Notes under the pieces: generated by a model
Databases searched by the model: none
Seen by the model: only the letters and a program-made list of their open reading frames with translations
Told to the model about the DNA's origin: nothing
Source: a virus
Length of the DNA stretch: 26,797 nucleotides
Direction: 5' to 3' (one strand)
IMG/VR virus record: IMGVR_UViG_3300042549_003384
Location: 1 to 26,797 of that record
Made by a program: the position numbers and the translations under genes
Part shown: positions 6,614 to 14,965 of the stretch, piece by piece
How the letters are laid out: the number at the start of each line of letters is the position of its first letter
Position numbering within the stretch: the first letter of the stretch is position 1

Positions 6614-9600
6614 TAGTCGTCAAATTCTTTTCTAAGTGCTTCATGCTTATCATTGAGTTCTTTGACTGCATTGATCAATGGTAGGATGAATGCGTCAATA
6701 CCAACTGCCAGTGTGCCATCGCTTTCTTGGGTAAGACCCACGAACTTTTCAATGTCACAGTCTTCCATAGCCTGCTTGACATTTTGTGCAATGAGACCTT
6801 CTTGAACAGTTTCAGTATCACGATCATTTACTTCATTGTAATAGTTAGTTAGTTCTTTAGGAATCTCATAGTTTGGTTTCCACTGGAACTTTACAGGATT
6901 GATACGCTTGATAAACTCAAGACCAATAGCATTTGGAACAATGTTAGTCTTAAGTCTTTCGTCTGATGCCTGTGTCCATGTTACTGTTGCTGTGGCAAAA
7001 GTTGATGAATAGATTCTATTGGTACCGTTACCGAATGTTACAGTGTTATCAGCCTGACCTGTGGTATTTAAACCAAGAACAATCTGATTGACAGCAGATG
7101 CGGCAGACGCCTGAGCATTATAACCAACAATGGTGTTACCGGTACCAGTTGTGTTTGTTGCACCTGCATTATAACCAATAGCGACGTTATTGATACCTGT
7201 TGTTGTAGCAATAAGTGCTGTTCTACCTACAGCGGTATTGTTAACAGCATATGTATTATTAAACAGTGCTTGATGACCAAATGCAGAGTTACCAACGCCT
7301 GTTGTATTGCTATACAGTGCCTGATAACCAATGGCAGTGTTAATGTCGCCAGTTGTATTCTGACGCATTGCTTGGAAACCGATAGCAGTATTAAACTGAG
7401 TAATGGTGCTGGTTCTTAATGCTTCATAACCGACAGCAACATTATTTTTACCGGTGGTATTACTATACAATGACTGGTAACCAACAGCGACATTAAAGTC
7501 ACCAGTGGTTGTTTGACGTAGAGCTTGATAACCAACAGCAACGTTATATTGTGTAATGGTAGCATTGTTCAATGCTTGGAAACCAAACGCAGTATTGTTA
7601 GCACCTGTAGTGTTAGAATACATTGCCTGATGACCAACAACAGTATTACCACCACCAACAGTGGTCTGACGCATTGCCTGAACACCAATAGAAATATTGT
7701 TAAGTGTGGTGGTTGCTGTAATCATAGATTCAGCACCAATTGCAATGTTATTACCACCAGTTGTATTATTAGCCATACACTGTTGACCAACAGCAACGTT
7801 ATTAACACCTATTGTATTCGAATCAAATGCTTGATAACCAACAGCAACGTTGCCTGAACCTGTTGTATTAGCATACATTGCGTTATAACCAACAGCGGTG
7901 TTAAAGTCACCGGTGGTTGTCTGACGCATTGCCTGAGTACCAACGGACACATTGTAATTAGTATTTGTTGATGTGAGTAGAGATTCAAATCCGATAGCAA
8001 CATTGTTATTACCAACGGTATTACTATACAGTGCACTAAGACCTAGTGATGTATTGTTAGATCCAACGGTGTTACTATACAGTGCACCATGTCCTACTGC
8101 ATTATTGTAAGATCCGGTTGTATTGTTACCAAGAGATTGGCGTCCTACTGCGGTATTATATGTGCCTGTAGTATTACTTACTAGTGAGATAGTACCTATA
8201 GCGGTATTGAAAAAACCAATTGTATTAGATACCAATGCTTGGAAACCAAAAACAGTATTGCCTCCACCGGTGGTATTACTATACAATGACTGATAACCAA
8301 CAGCGGTGTTAAAGTCACCGGTGGTTGTCTGAGACATTGCTTGGAAACCAAGTGCAACATTGTATTGTGTAATGGTGCTGGTTCTTAATGCTTCATAACC
8401 AACAGCAACATTGTTAGCACCAGTGGTGTTAAATTGTAATGCATTAATACCAATAGCAAGATTACCACTACCAATGGTATTGCTCAAAAGCGCACTAGGA
8501 CCAATAGCAATGTTTAGAGATCCCGTGGTGTTTGCTGGCAATGCATTACCGATAGCAATATTATTATTACCAATTGTATTGGAAAATAGTGCTAGATAAC
8601 CAACAGCAACGTTACTTGTACCTGTTGTATTGGTATACAGTGCCTGATAACCAACAGCGGTGTTTTGGTCACCGGTGGTATTGTTACGCATTGCACGGAA
8701 ACCAATAGCAATATTATACAGAGTAGCATTGGCGGTAAAAAGTGATTCATAACCAATAGCAGTATTATTGTTACCACTGATGTTGGTATATAATGCATTA
8801 GGACCAAATGCAACATTGTTGCTACCAATAGTATTATTATAGAGTGCATTAAGACCAACACCGGTATTAGTAATACCGGTTGTGTTAGACAACATTGCTT
8901 GATGTCCAAGAGCAGTATTGTTTTGCCCTGTGGTGTTGGCTTGTAGTGCTTGATGACCCAGAGCGACATTGTATCTACCTTGGGTATTGGAAATTAGAGT
9001 ATGATATCCAATAGCAGTATTGTTAATACCTGTTGTATTATTATATAATGCATTGTGACCAAAAGCAATGTTATATCCACCAGTGGTATTACTATACAAT
9101 GACTGATAACCAACAGCAGTGTTATAGTCGCCAATGGTTGTCGAACGCATAGCACGATAACCAACAGCAGTATTAAAAGTTGCAATTGTGCTACTAGTCA
9201 AAGCATCACGGCCTATGGCAACAATACCAATACCAGTTGTATTGGTATACAATGCATAAGGACCAATTGCAACGTTATTGCCGCCTCCGGTGGCGCTATA
9301 CATTGCCTGTAAACCAATGGCAACATTACTAGCACCAATTGTATTAGAATACAATGTCTGATAACCAACAGCGGTGTTAAAGTCACCGGTGGTTGTCTGA
9401 CGCATTGCCTGAGTACCAATAGCAACATTATAAGCAGTGATGGTAGAACTGTAAAGTGATTCTACACCAACAGCAACATTGTTAACACCTGTTGTATTAT
9501 TGAACAATGAACTGTAACCAACAGCGGTGTTATTTCCACCTACTGTATTGCTATACAATGCACGGAAACCAATAGCAACGTTTTGAAAAGATGCAATACT

Positions 9601-12597
9601 GGAAAACATTGAACGATAACCGATGGCCACGTTACTATAACCAGTTGTATTGTTATAAAGAGTTCCTTCACCTACGGCAACATTGGCAGAACCTGTGGTA
9701 TTCAATTGCATTGAAATTCTGCCGATGGCAGTATTGTCAGTTCCTATGGTGTTAGCATACAATGCATTTAGACCTATCGCAACATTATAATTACCGGTGG
9801 TATTACTATACAATGACTGATAACCAACAGCGGTGTTAGAATCACCAGTGGTTGTCTGGCGCATTGCATAATAACCAATAGCGACGTTGTATTGTGTAAT
9901 GGTGCTGGTTCTTAATGCTTCATAACCGACAGCAACATTGTTAGCACCAGTGGTATTACTAAAGAGTGCTTGATAACCATATGCTGAGTTGTTAACACCT
10001 GTGGTATTGCTATACAATGTCTGATAACCAACAGCGGTGTTAAAGTCACCGGTGGTTGTCTGACGCATTGCCTGAGTACCAATAGCAACATTGTATGTCG
10101 TGCCATCAGCGGTATACATCGATTCGTAACCAATAGCCACGTTGTATGTGCCAGACTTGTTATTCAACATAGAAGCATAACCAATAGACACCAAACCAGT
10201 CGAGGTCAATGCTCCACTAGCGGCAGCATAACCAACAGCAATGTTATATGAACCTGTATTGTTTGCGAGAGCATTTACGCCGATAGCAGTATTGTTGATA
10301 CCTGTGCTGTTATCGTTAAGTGCTTGATAACCAAAGGCTGAGTTGCCGCTTACTGTAGTGAAACGGGCAGCAAGAAATCCAACAGCGGTATTAAGAGTGC
10401 CGGCCTCATTGAATTGAAGAGCATCATGACCAACAGCAACATTGCCAACAGCGGTAGTGTTGGATTGCAGAGCAGCATAACCAACAGCAACATTATAAAT
10501 ACCGGTGGTATTACTATACAATGACTGATAACCAACAGCAGTATTAAAGTCACCGGTGGTTGTCTGACGCATGGACTGGAAACCGATAGCAGTATTATAT
10601 TGTGTAATGGTAGCATTGAACAATGCTTGGAAACCAAACGCAGTATTGTTAGCACCTGTAGTGTTAGAATACATTGCCTGATGACCAACAACAGTATTAC
10701 CATCACCAACAGTGGTCTGACGCATTGCCTGACCACCAACAGCAACGTTGTTAGAACCAGAAACATTTGTAACAAGAGCATTTAGACCAATAGCAACGTT
10801 CCATTGACCAACAGTGGTAGCGTATAGAGAACTAGTACCAACTGCAACATTATAACGTCCTGTTGTATTGTTATACAGTGCCTGATAACCAACAGCAGTG
10901 TTATAATCACCTGTAGTGGTCTGACGCATGGACTGGAAACCGATAGCAGTATTATACTGAGTGATGGTACTGCCAAACAATGCATTAACACCAACAGCAA
11001 CATTCTGATTACCGGTTGTATTGGATTGTAGTGCTTGCAAACCAATAGCAACGTTATTATTACCTATTGTATTAAATGCTAATGTGTTGTAACCAAGAGC
11101 AGTATTGTTAACACCAGTTGTATTATTATATAATGCATTGTGACCAAAAGCAATGTTATATCCACCAGTGGTATTACTATACAATGACTGATAACCAACA
11201 GCGGTGTTTTGGTCACCGGTGGTATTGTTACGCATTGAGTTGAAACCAACAGCAACGTTGTAATTTGTAGCATCAGAAGTATAAAGTGCCGCACGACCAA
11301 TAGCAACGTTGTTGCTTCCTGACACATTGCTATACATTGCATAGTATCCAAGTGCAACATTTCCACCACCATTAACAGTGTTAAACAGTGTGTTATTACC
11401 AACGCCAACATTGTAGATGCCGACGGTGTTATAATAAAGAGAATTGGTACCAATAGCAGTGTTCTGTAATCCGGTCGTATTGCTATACAATGACTGATAA
11501 CCAACAGCGGTGTTTTGGTCACCAGTAGTGGTCTGTCGCATTGCATAATAACCAACAGCAACGTTATAGTAAGTATTATTACTAAGCGCCATTGCATCAT
11601 ATCCAACAGCGGTGTTAAAACTACCAGAAACGTTTGTTGTTAATGCGTTGGTACCAACTGCGGTATTTCTATTACCAATGGTGTTAGCACCCATAGTATT
11701 ATAACCTAGAGATGCATTTGATGATCCGGTGATGTTTGCATTAAGTGAATTATAACCTAGAGCAGCATTGTATTGACCTCCAGTATTATTATACATAGAA
11801 AACTGGCCAACAGCAGTATTAACATTACCGGTTGTATTGAGAACCATTGCTTGGTGACCAATAGCAACGTTGCCTCCGCCTGTTGTATTCGATTGCAATG
11901 CAGAAACACCAATAGCAACGTTGGTGTTACCGATAGTGTTATTTGTTAGAGCATTGGTACCGATTGCAATATTTTGTATACCAACGGTATTAGCATCTAG
12001 AGCACCAAATCCAATAGCAACATTGTTTGCACCTGTAGTATTTGCATATAGTGCCTGGTAACCAACAGCAACATTGTAATCACCGGTGGTTGTTGAACGC
12101 ATTGCAAATCTACCAATAGCAACATTGTATAGTGTGCCATCAGCAGTGAAAAGTGCATCAACACCAACAGCAACGTTATAACTGCCGCTGACATTGGTAG
12201 TAAGTGCTCCATTTCCTACCGCTACATTCTGAAGGCCAACAGTGTTATTATACAGTGTGTTATGTCCAACTGCGGTATTTCTGATACCAGTTGTATTACT
12301 ATAAAGTGCAGCGTAACCAACAGCAACATTGTAATCACCGGTGGTTGTTGATCGCAATGCACGGAAACCAATAGCAGTATTGAATTGGGTGATCGTGCTA
12401 GTTCTTAATGATTCCGAACCAACAGCAACGTTAGTGCTGCCTGTTGTGTTACTATAAAGTGCTTGATAACCCAAGGCAGCGTTTTGAACACCAGTAGTGT
12501 TACCTACCAGTGCGCCAAAACCTACCGCTATATTTGTTGTTGATGTTGATGAGCCGCCGTGGTCTAGAACAACGTTGCCTTGGATCTTAATTGCCAT
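6595..12597 (-). CDS. Giant tail fibre: 107 tandem 17-residue repeats plus S74 chaperone
   Basis: This 2000-residue protein has a 21-residue N-terminus (MAIKIQGNVVLDHGG, then SSTSTT), exactly 107 tandem units at residues 22-1837 with consensus NxAxGxxALxxNTTGxx, and a C-terminal peptidase S74 intramolecular chaperone. The chaperone starts at SDERLK: Ser1878 is the expected self-cleavage residue and Lys1883 has the spacing of the Ser-Lys pair described for endosialidase chaperones. It continues with NPVKFQWKP and EGLIAQNVK and ends in a coiled coil (AVKELNDKHEALRKEFDDYK). Cleavage would leave a mature fibre of 1877 residues. The repeats recall YadA-type beta-roll heads (NxVAIG), so a trimeric beta-solenoid rod is likely; one turn per unit would give roughly 50 nm. 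Its RBS overlaps the end of the glycosyltransferase gene 8 bases upstream. Confidence 0.92.
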   Translation of the reverse strand: MAIKIQGNVVLDHGGSSTSTTNIAVGFGALVGNTTGVQNAALGYQALYSNTTGSTNVAVGSESLRTSTITQFNTAIGFRALRSTTTGDYNVAVGYAALYSNTTGIRNTAVGHNTLYNNTVGLQNVAVGNGALTTNVSGSYNVAVGVDALFTADGTLYNVAIGRFAMRSTTTGDYNVAVGYQALYANTTGANNVAIGFGALDANTVGIQNIAIGTNALTNNTIGNTNVAIGVSALQSNTTGGGNVAIGHQAMVLNTTGNVNTAVGQFSMYNNTGGQYNAALGYNSLNANITGSSNASLGYNTMGANTIGNRNTAVGTNALTTNVSGSFNTAVGYDAMALSNNTYYNVAVGYYAMRQTTTGDQNTAVGYQSLYSNTTGLQNTAIGTNSLYYNTVGIYNVGVGNNTLFNTVNGGGNVALGYYAMYSNVSGSNNVAIGRAALYTSDATNYNVAVGFNSMRNNTTGDQNTAVGYQSLYSNTTGGYNIAFGHNALYNNTTGVNNTALGYNTLAFNTIGNNNVAIGLQALQSNTTGNQNVAVGVNALFGSTITQYNTAIGFQSMRQTTTGDYNTAVGYQALYNNTTGRYNVAVGTSSLYATTVGQWNVAIGLNALVTNVSGSNNVAVGGQAMRQTTVGDGNTVVGHQAMYSNTTGANNTAFGFQALFNATITQYNTAIGFQSMRQTTTGDFNTAVGYQSLYSNTTGIYNVAVGYAALQSNTTAVGNVAVGHDALQFNEAGTLNTAVGFLAARFTTVSGNSAFGYQALNDNSTGINNTAIGVNALANNTGSYNIAVGYAAASGALTSTGLVSIGYASMLNNKSGTYNVAIGYESMYTADGTTYNVAIGTQAMRQTTTGDFNTAVGYQTLYSNTTGVNNSAYGYQALFSNTTGANNVAVGYEALRTSTITQYNVAIGYYAMRQTTTGDSNTAVGYQSLYSNTTGNYNVAIGLNALYANTIGTDNTAIGRISMQLNTTGSANVAVGEGTLYNNTTGYSNVAIGYRSMFSSIASFQNVAIGFRALYSNTVGGNNTAVGYSSLFNNTTGVNNVAVGVESLYSSTITAYNVAIGTQAMRQTTTGDFNTAVGYQTLYSNTIGASNVAIGLQAMYSATGGGNNVAIGPYALYTNTTGIGIVAIGRDALTSSTIATFNTAVGYRAMRSTTIGDYNTAVGYQSLYSNTTGGYNIAFGHNALYNNTTGINNTAIGYHTLISNTQGRYNVALGHQALQANTTGQNNTALGHQAMLSNTTGITNTGVGLNALYNNTIGSNNVAFGPNALYTNISGNNNTAIGYESLFTANATLYNIAIGFRAMRNNTTGDQNTAVGYQALYTNTTGTSNVAVGYLALFSNTIGNNNIAIGNALPANTTGSLNIAIGPSALLSNTIGSGNLAIGINALQFNTTGANNVAVGYEALRTSTITQYNVALGFQAMSQTTTGDFNTAVGYQSLYSNTTGGGNTVFGFQALVSNTIGFFNTAIGTISLVSNTTGTYNTAVGRQSLGNNTTGSYNNAVGHGALYSNTVGSNNTSLGLSALYSNTVGNNNVAIGFESLLTSTNTNYNVSVGTQAMRQTTTGDFNTAVGYNAMYANTTGSGNVAVGYQAFDSNTIGVNNVAVGQQCMANNTTGGNNIAIGAESMITATTTLNNISIGVQAMRQTTVGGGNTVVGHQAMYSNTTGANNTAFGFQALNNATITQYNVAVGYQALRQTTTGDFNVAVGYQSLYSNTTGKNNVAVGYEALRTSTITQFNTAIGFQAMRQNTTGDINTAIGYQALYSNTTGVGNSAFGHQALFNNTYAVNNTAVGRTALIATTTGINNVAIGYNAGATNTTGTGNTIVGYNAQASAASAVNQIVLGLNTTGQADNTVTFGNGTNRIYSSTFATATVTWTQASDERLKTNIVPNAIGLEFIKRINPVKFQWKPNYEIPKELTNYYNEVNDRDTETVQEGLIAQNVKQAMEDCDIEKFVGLTQESDGTLAVGIDAFILPLINAVKELNDKHEALRKEFDDYKASHP
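7087..12534 (-). repeat. Tandem coding repeat, 107 units of 51 bases (three units of 48)
   Basis: The repeat covers residues 22-1837 of the giant fibre. Units 43, 45 and 79 are one residue short; all others are 17 residues. The bookkeeping closes exactly: 21 + 1816 + 163 = 2000 residues. Asn at position 1, Ala at 3 and Gly at 5 are nearly invariant. Some distant stretches are almost identical in DNA, for example 7570-7681 with 10621-10732, and 9033-9117 with 11118-11202. Confidence 0.95.
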
Positions 12598-12604
12598 TTA
12601 AGTA

Positions 12605-13303
12605 TTACCTTCTATTGAATAGTTTTATCCATTCATAAAAATTGCCTACCCATCTTTTCTCACCGCTATGTCCGCAATTGATAAGTGGGTCTATATAAAC
12701 TTTGCCTCCTAGACGGATCCAGTTGTCACAGAATACTATATCCTCTGACCATAGGTCTCCGTCTACAAGTTTAACATCGAAAACCATACGTGATGGTTCT
12801 GCTTTGCCTAATTCTTTGTATTCTTCGGCAGCATCCCAAATCTTGGTAATGGCCGACTTACGAATACGCATAAAACCTGTTGCTACTCCGTCAACTACCG
12901 CAAGTCCGTTATCTTCTACCTTGAACTCACCAAGTAACTTGACTGAAAATGTTGGGTTGTCATTCTTCTTAATGACAGGTGCCGCCACAATATCAACATC
13001 ATGATTTAGTAATCTAAAAAGATCCTGAGGTTGCCAATCAACGTCCGTATCAACGAATACTAGATCGTCAACTCCAATATCATGAGCAATCTTAAAAATA
13101 TCGTTTCTGGCCCTTTGCACCAATGCGTCAAAAGATACATAGATGGGCATAATATTGATATTATTTAACATTCCAATTTTAATAGATTCGGTCAGTGCGG
13201 CGCAGTGCCAAACACCAACCTTACCATCATACGATGGTGCAGCCACCATGACGGTACGCATTGGTGGCTGCTCATTTTTCTGTTCGTTCATTTCATTACT
13301 CAT
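12605..13303 (-). CDS. GT-A-fold glycosyltransferase-like protein
   Basis: This 232-residue protein probably transfers a sugar from a nucleotide-sugar donor in the cytoplasm. It begins after a polar leader with RTVMVAAPSYDGKVG, and has the metal-binding DxD motif as D85-T-D87 in VFVDTDVDW, preceded by an ARNDIFKIAHDIG helix. The pattern DLFRLLNHDVDIVAAPVIKK near 94-113, ATGFMRIRK near 141-149 and WSEDIVFCDNW at 185-195 is typical of phage and bacterial GT2-like enzymes. A late His (H212) could bind the metal. The start codon has GGAG upstream. The giant fibre gene begins 8 bases after its stop and uses an RBS inside its last codons, so the fibre is a reasonable candidate acceptor, but the acceptor and sugar cannot be read from the sequence. 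Confidence 0.8.
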   Translation of the reverse strand: MSNEMNEQKNEQPPMRTVMVAAPSYDGKVGVWHCAALTESIKIGMLNNINIMPIYVSFDALVQRARNDIFKIAHDIGVDDLVFVDTDVDWQPQDLFRLLNHDVDIVAAPVIKKNDNPTFSVKLLGEFKVEDNGLAVVDGVATGFMRIRKSAITKIWDAAEEYKELGKAEPSRMVFDVKLVDGDLWSEDIVFCDNWIRLGGKVYIDPLINCGHSGEKRWVGNFYEWIKLFNRR

Positions 13304-13325
13304 AGTATAACTCCATATTAAATGT

Positions 13326-13664
13326 TTACTTTGAAACTACTGTCTTAAGATCACTTAGGTCAAAGTCAGAAACGACTGCTTCAACGGCTGGTGCTGGGTT
13401 TGGATCTGGATTTTGTGACTGCCAATGTGCTTCATAAATGTGATCGTATGTCTCTGGAATCAATGCCAAGATATCTGCCTTAGAAAAGTCGGATGGTGTC
13501 TTGATGGAACTCTCAGGAAGGTCTACATCAAAATCATAGGTGCGGGACCAACCATTAAGACTGTCTACGAAATCAACTGTAAACTTCCAGTTGATAACAG
13601 CATCATCAGCGGTTCTTACGGTGGGGGTTGCTTTGGTTAGTGTTCTGGTATGTGAGCGTGCCAT
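13326..13664 (-). CDS. Unknown 112-residue protein between short fibre and glycosyltransferase
   Basis: I do not recognise this protein. It has a basic N-terminus (MARSHTRTLTKATPTVRT), a predicted beta segment (INWKFTVDFVDSLNGWSRTY), and a C-terminal half with SKADILALIPETYDHIYEAH and an acidic end. No membrane segment or signal peptide is seen. The start is well supported by GGAGG 6 bases upstream. Two CTAAATA motifs and one TATAAATA at 13701-13745 suggest it opens a late transcription unit with the glycosyltransferase and the giant fibre. A small virion or fibre-assembly protein is possible. Confidence 0.7.
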   Translation of the reverse strand: MARSHTRTLTKATPTVRTADDAVINWKFTVDFVDSLNGWSRTYDFDVDLPESSIKTPSDFSKADILALIPETYDHIYEAHWQSQNPDPNPAPAVEAVVSDFDLSDLKTVVSK

Positions 13665-13699
13665 CTTCGACCTCCCTTTCTGGATTACTAGGCATTCAA

Positions 13700-14497
13700 T
13701 TATTTAGATGTTAGGTCATCTATTCTTCTATTTAGCTTATTTATATCCTCTCGATGCTCTTTTACTGCTGCAATAAGGAAAGAAATGATATCAATATAAG
13801 AAAGTGTTTTGATACCATCTTCTCTAACGGTAATGATATCTGGTAGAATTTCTTCTACTTCCTGAGCAATGAGGCCATAAGAGGTTTTGGTTGTATTCTT
13901 CCAGTTAAAACTTACAGGATTCAACTGTGACAAGGTGATCATTGGATCAGTAATAGGTTGAATATTATCTTTCAAAATCATATCAGACACGTTGTCAAAG
14001 TGCTGTGCAAACATTGTCTGAGAAGTGGTAACGTTACCTGTGAAAGTTAGAGAACCTGCGAAGGTAATACCAGATGTATTGGAAAGTTTAGTATTGGCCC
14101 AGTTATTCGCTGCGGCACCAACTGAAATGGTATAGTTATTAACTGCTGGAAACTGCGTCTGTATAGCAGTATTGATTGTATTGGCCCAGTTATTCGCTGG
14201 TGTTAAGTTAGCATTAATGGTAAGTGCATCATTGATGGCGTCACCAGTAATTTCAATATTGGTACCTTGGTTGATAGTTAGAAAATCATTTACCGTATCT
14301 GCAATAAGCAGAGTACCAGCAGCATTGATTGTTCCGTAAGAAGGGTTACGAGAATAGAATGAGGCAATTGCCGTATTGGATGATTTGTAATAGAGAACAC
14401 CGTCGGCATAGTTAATCGCAAGTTCGCCAAAAGCAAGAGAACTTGGAGCAGCAGATGGTGTGGCAGATTTCTTTAACTGAATTACTGTGTTAGCCAT
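13700..14497 (-). CDS. Short tail fibre with S74 intramolecular chaperone
   Basis: The N-terminus of this 265-residue protein (MANTVIQLKKSATPS, then LAFGELAINYADGVLYYKSS) is a virion-anchor domain common in phage fibres and shared with the 422-residue fibre. A short beta-rich shaft follows (NNWANT occurs three times; SGITFAGSLTFTGNV). The last 95 residues are a peptidase S74 chaperone: SDMILKDNI with Ser171 as expected self-cleavage residue and Lys176 five residues later, NPVSFNWKN, SYGLIAQEVEEILPD, and a terminal coiled coil (VKEHREDINKLNRRIDDL). Such chaperones drive trimerisation and are then released. Its ATG overlaps the stop of the upstream coiled-coil gene by one base (TAATG), so the two are probably translationally coupled. 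Confidence 0.88.
   Translation of the reverse strand: MANTVIQLKKSATPSAAPSSLAFGELAINYADGVLYYKSSNTAIASFYSRNPSYGTINAAGTLLIADTVNDFLTINQGTNIEITGDAINDALTINANLTPANNWANTINTAIQTQFPAVNNYTISVGAAANNWANTKLSNTSGITFAGSLTFTGNVTTSQTMFAQHFDNVSDMILKDNIQPITDPMITLSQLNPVSFNWKNTTKTSYGLIAQEVEEILPDIITVREDGIKTLSYIDIISFLIAAVKEHREDINKLNRRIDDLTSK
13701..13707 (-). promoter_or_regulatory. Late-type promoter candidate (CTAAATA), overlaps a stop codon
   Basis: CTAAATAA overlaps the TAA of the 265-residue fibre gene, 37 bases before the next ATG. A second CTAAATA is at 13729-13735. Confidence 0.4.
13738..13745 (-). promoter_or_regulatory. T4-type late promoter (TATAAATA) in the 3' end of the short fibre gene
   Basis: An exact late-promoter core lies 74 bases before the ATG of the 112-residue gene, inside the last codons of the 265-residue fibre. 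Clustering with two CTAAATA motifs within 45 bases makes a promoter region for the glycosyltransferase and giant fibre unit plausible. Confidence 0.5.
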
Positions 14498-14949
14498 TAA
14501 AAGTCGTCAATCTTTTCTTCCGGTTCTACTGCCACTTCTTTCACAATGTTCTTTGTATTTATTGCCTTTTTTACAGAGGTTTTGGGTTTCTCTTTTGTCT
14601 TTAGAATCTGTTCTCTTAACTTCTGATTCTCTTGTTTTTTTTCAATAAACTGTTTCTTAATATCATTATATTGGTTTGTCAAAGTATCCATGTGGGATAC
14701 TTTACTTTTCATGGCATTGAACTGTTCTTCCCATGATTTGGCATTACGATATGCCTCACTGATTTCGTCATCGGATTTTCTACTATCTTCAAGGTTAGAA
14801 CGCAACTGACCTATAATCTGTTCTTTTTCCTGCACCAGGTCACTTGCAATTTGAAGTTTAGTCTTTAGTTGCAATATAACATTAATATACTCATGGACTG
14901 TTCCAACAGCATTTTCAACATACACATTTATAAATTTTTGATCATCCAT
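14497..14949 (-). CDS. Coiled-coil protein of unknown function
   Basis: This 150-residue protein starts with MDDQKFINVYVENAVGTVHE, followed by an almost continuous charged helix from about residue 20 to 118 (heptads such as LQIASDLVQEKEQIIGQLRS and QFIEKKQENQKLREQILKTK). A Lys-rich linker and an acidic end (EPEEKIDDF) complete it. No catalytic motif is visible. It lies between two fibre genes that share an N-terminal anchor and overlaps the start of the second by one base, which suggests a role in fibre assembly or scaffolding. That role is inference from position only. Confidence 0.75.
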   Translation of the reverse strand: MDDQKFINVYVENAVGTVHEYINVILQLKTKLQIASDLVQEKEQIIGQLRSNLEDSRKSDDEISEAYRNAKSWEEQFNAMKSKVSHMDTLTNQYNDIKKQFIEKKQENQKLREQILKTKEKPKTSVKKAINTKNIVKEVAVEPEEKIDDF

Positions 14950-14965
14950 AACAAATCTCCACTAG

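Noticed and set aside
7525-12061. Many plus-strand and off-frame open frames across the giant fibre
   Set aside because: They follow the 51-base repeat and are by-products of its codon pattern. Their products are monotonous Leu- or Ile-rich strings without RBS.
7087-12534. CRISPR-like periodic repeats
   Set aside because: The 51-base period has no spacer structure and is in frame with a single coding sequence; it encodes a 17-residue protein repeat.
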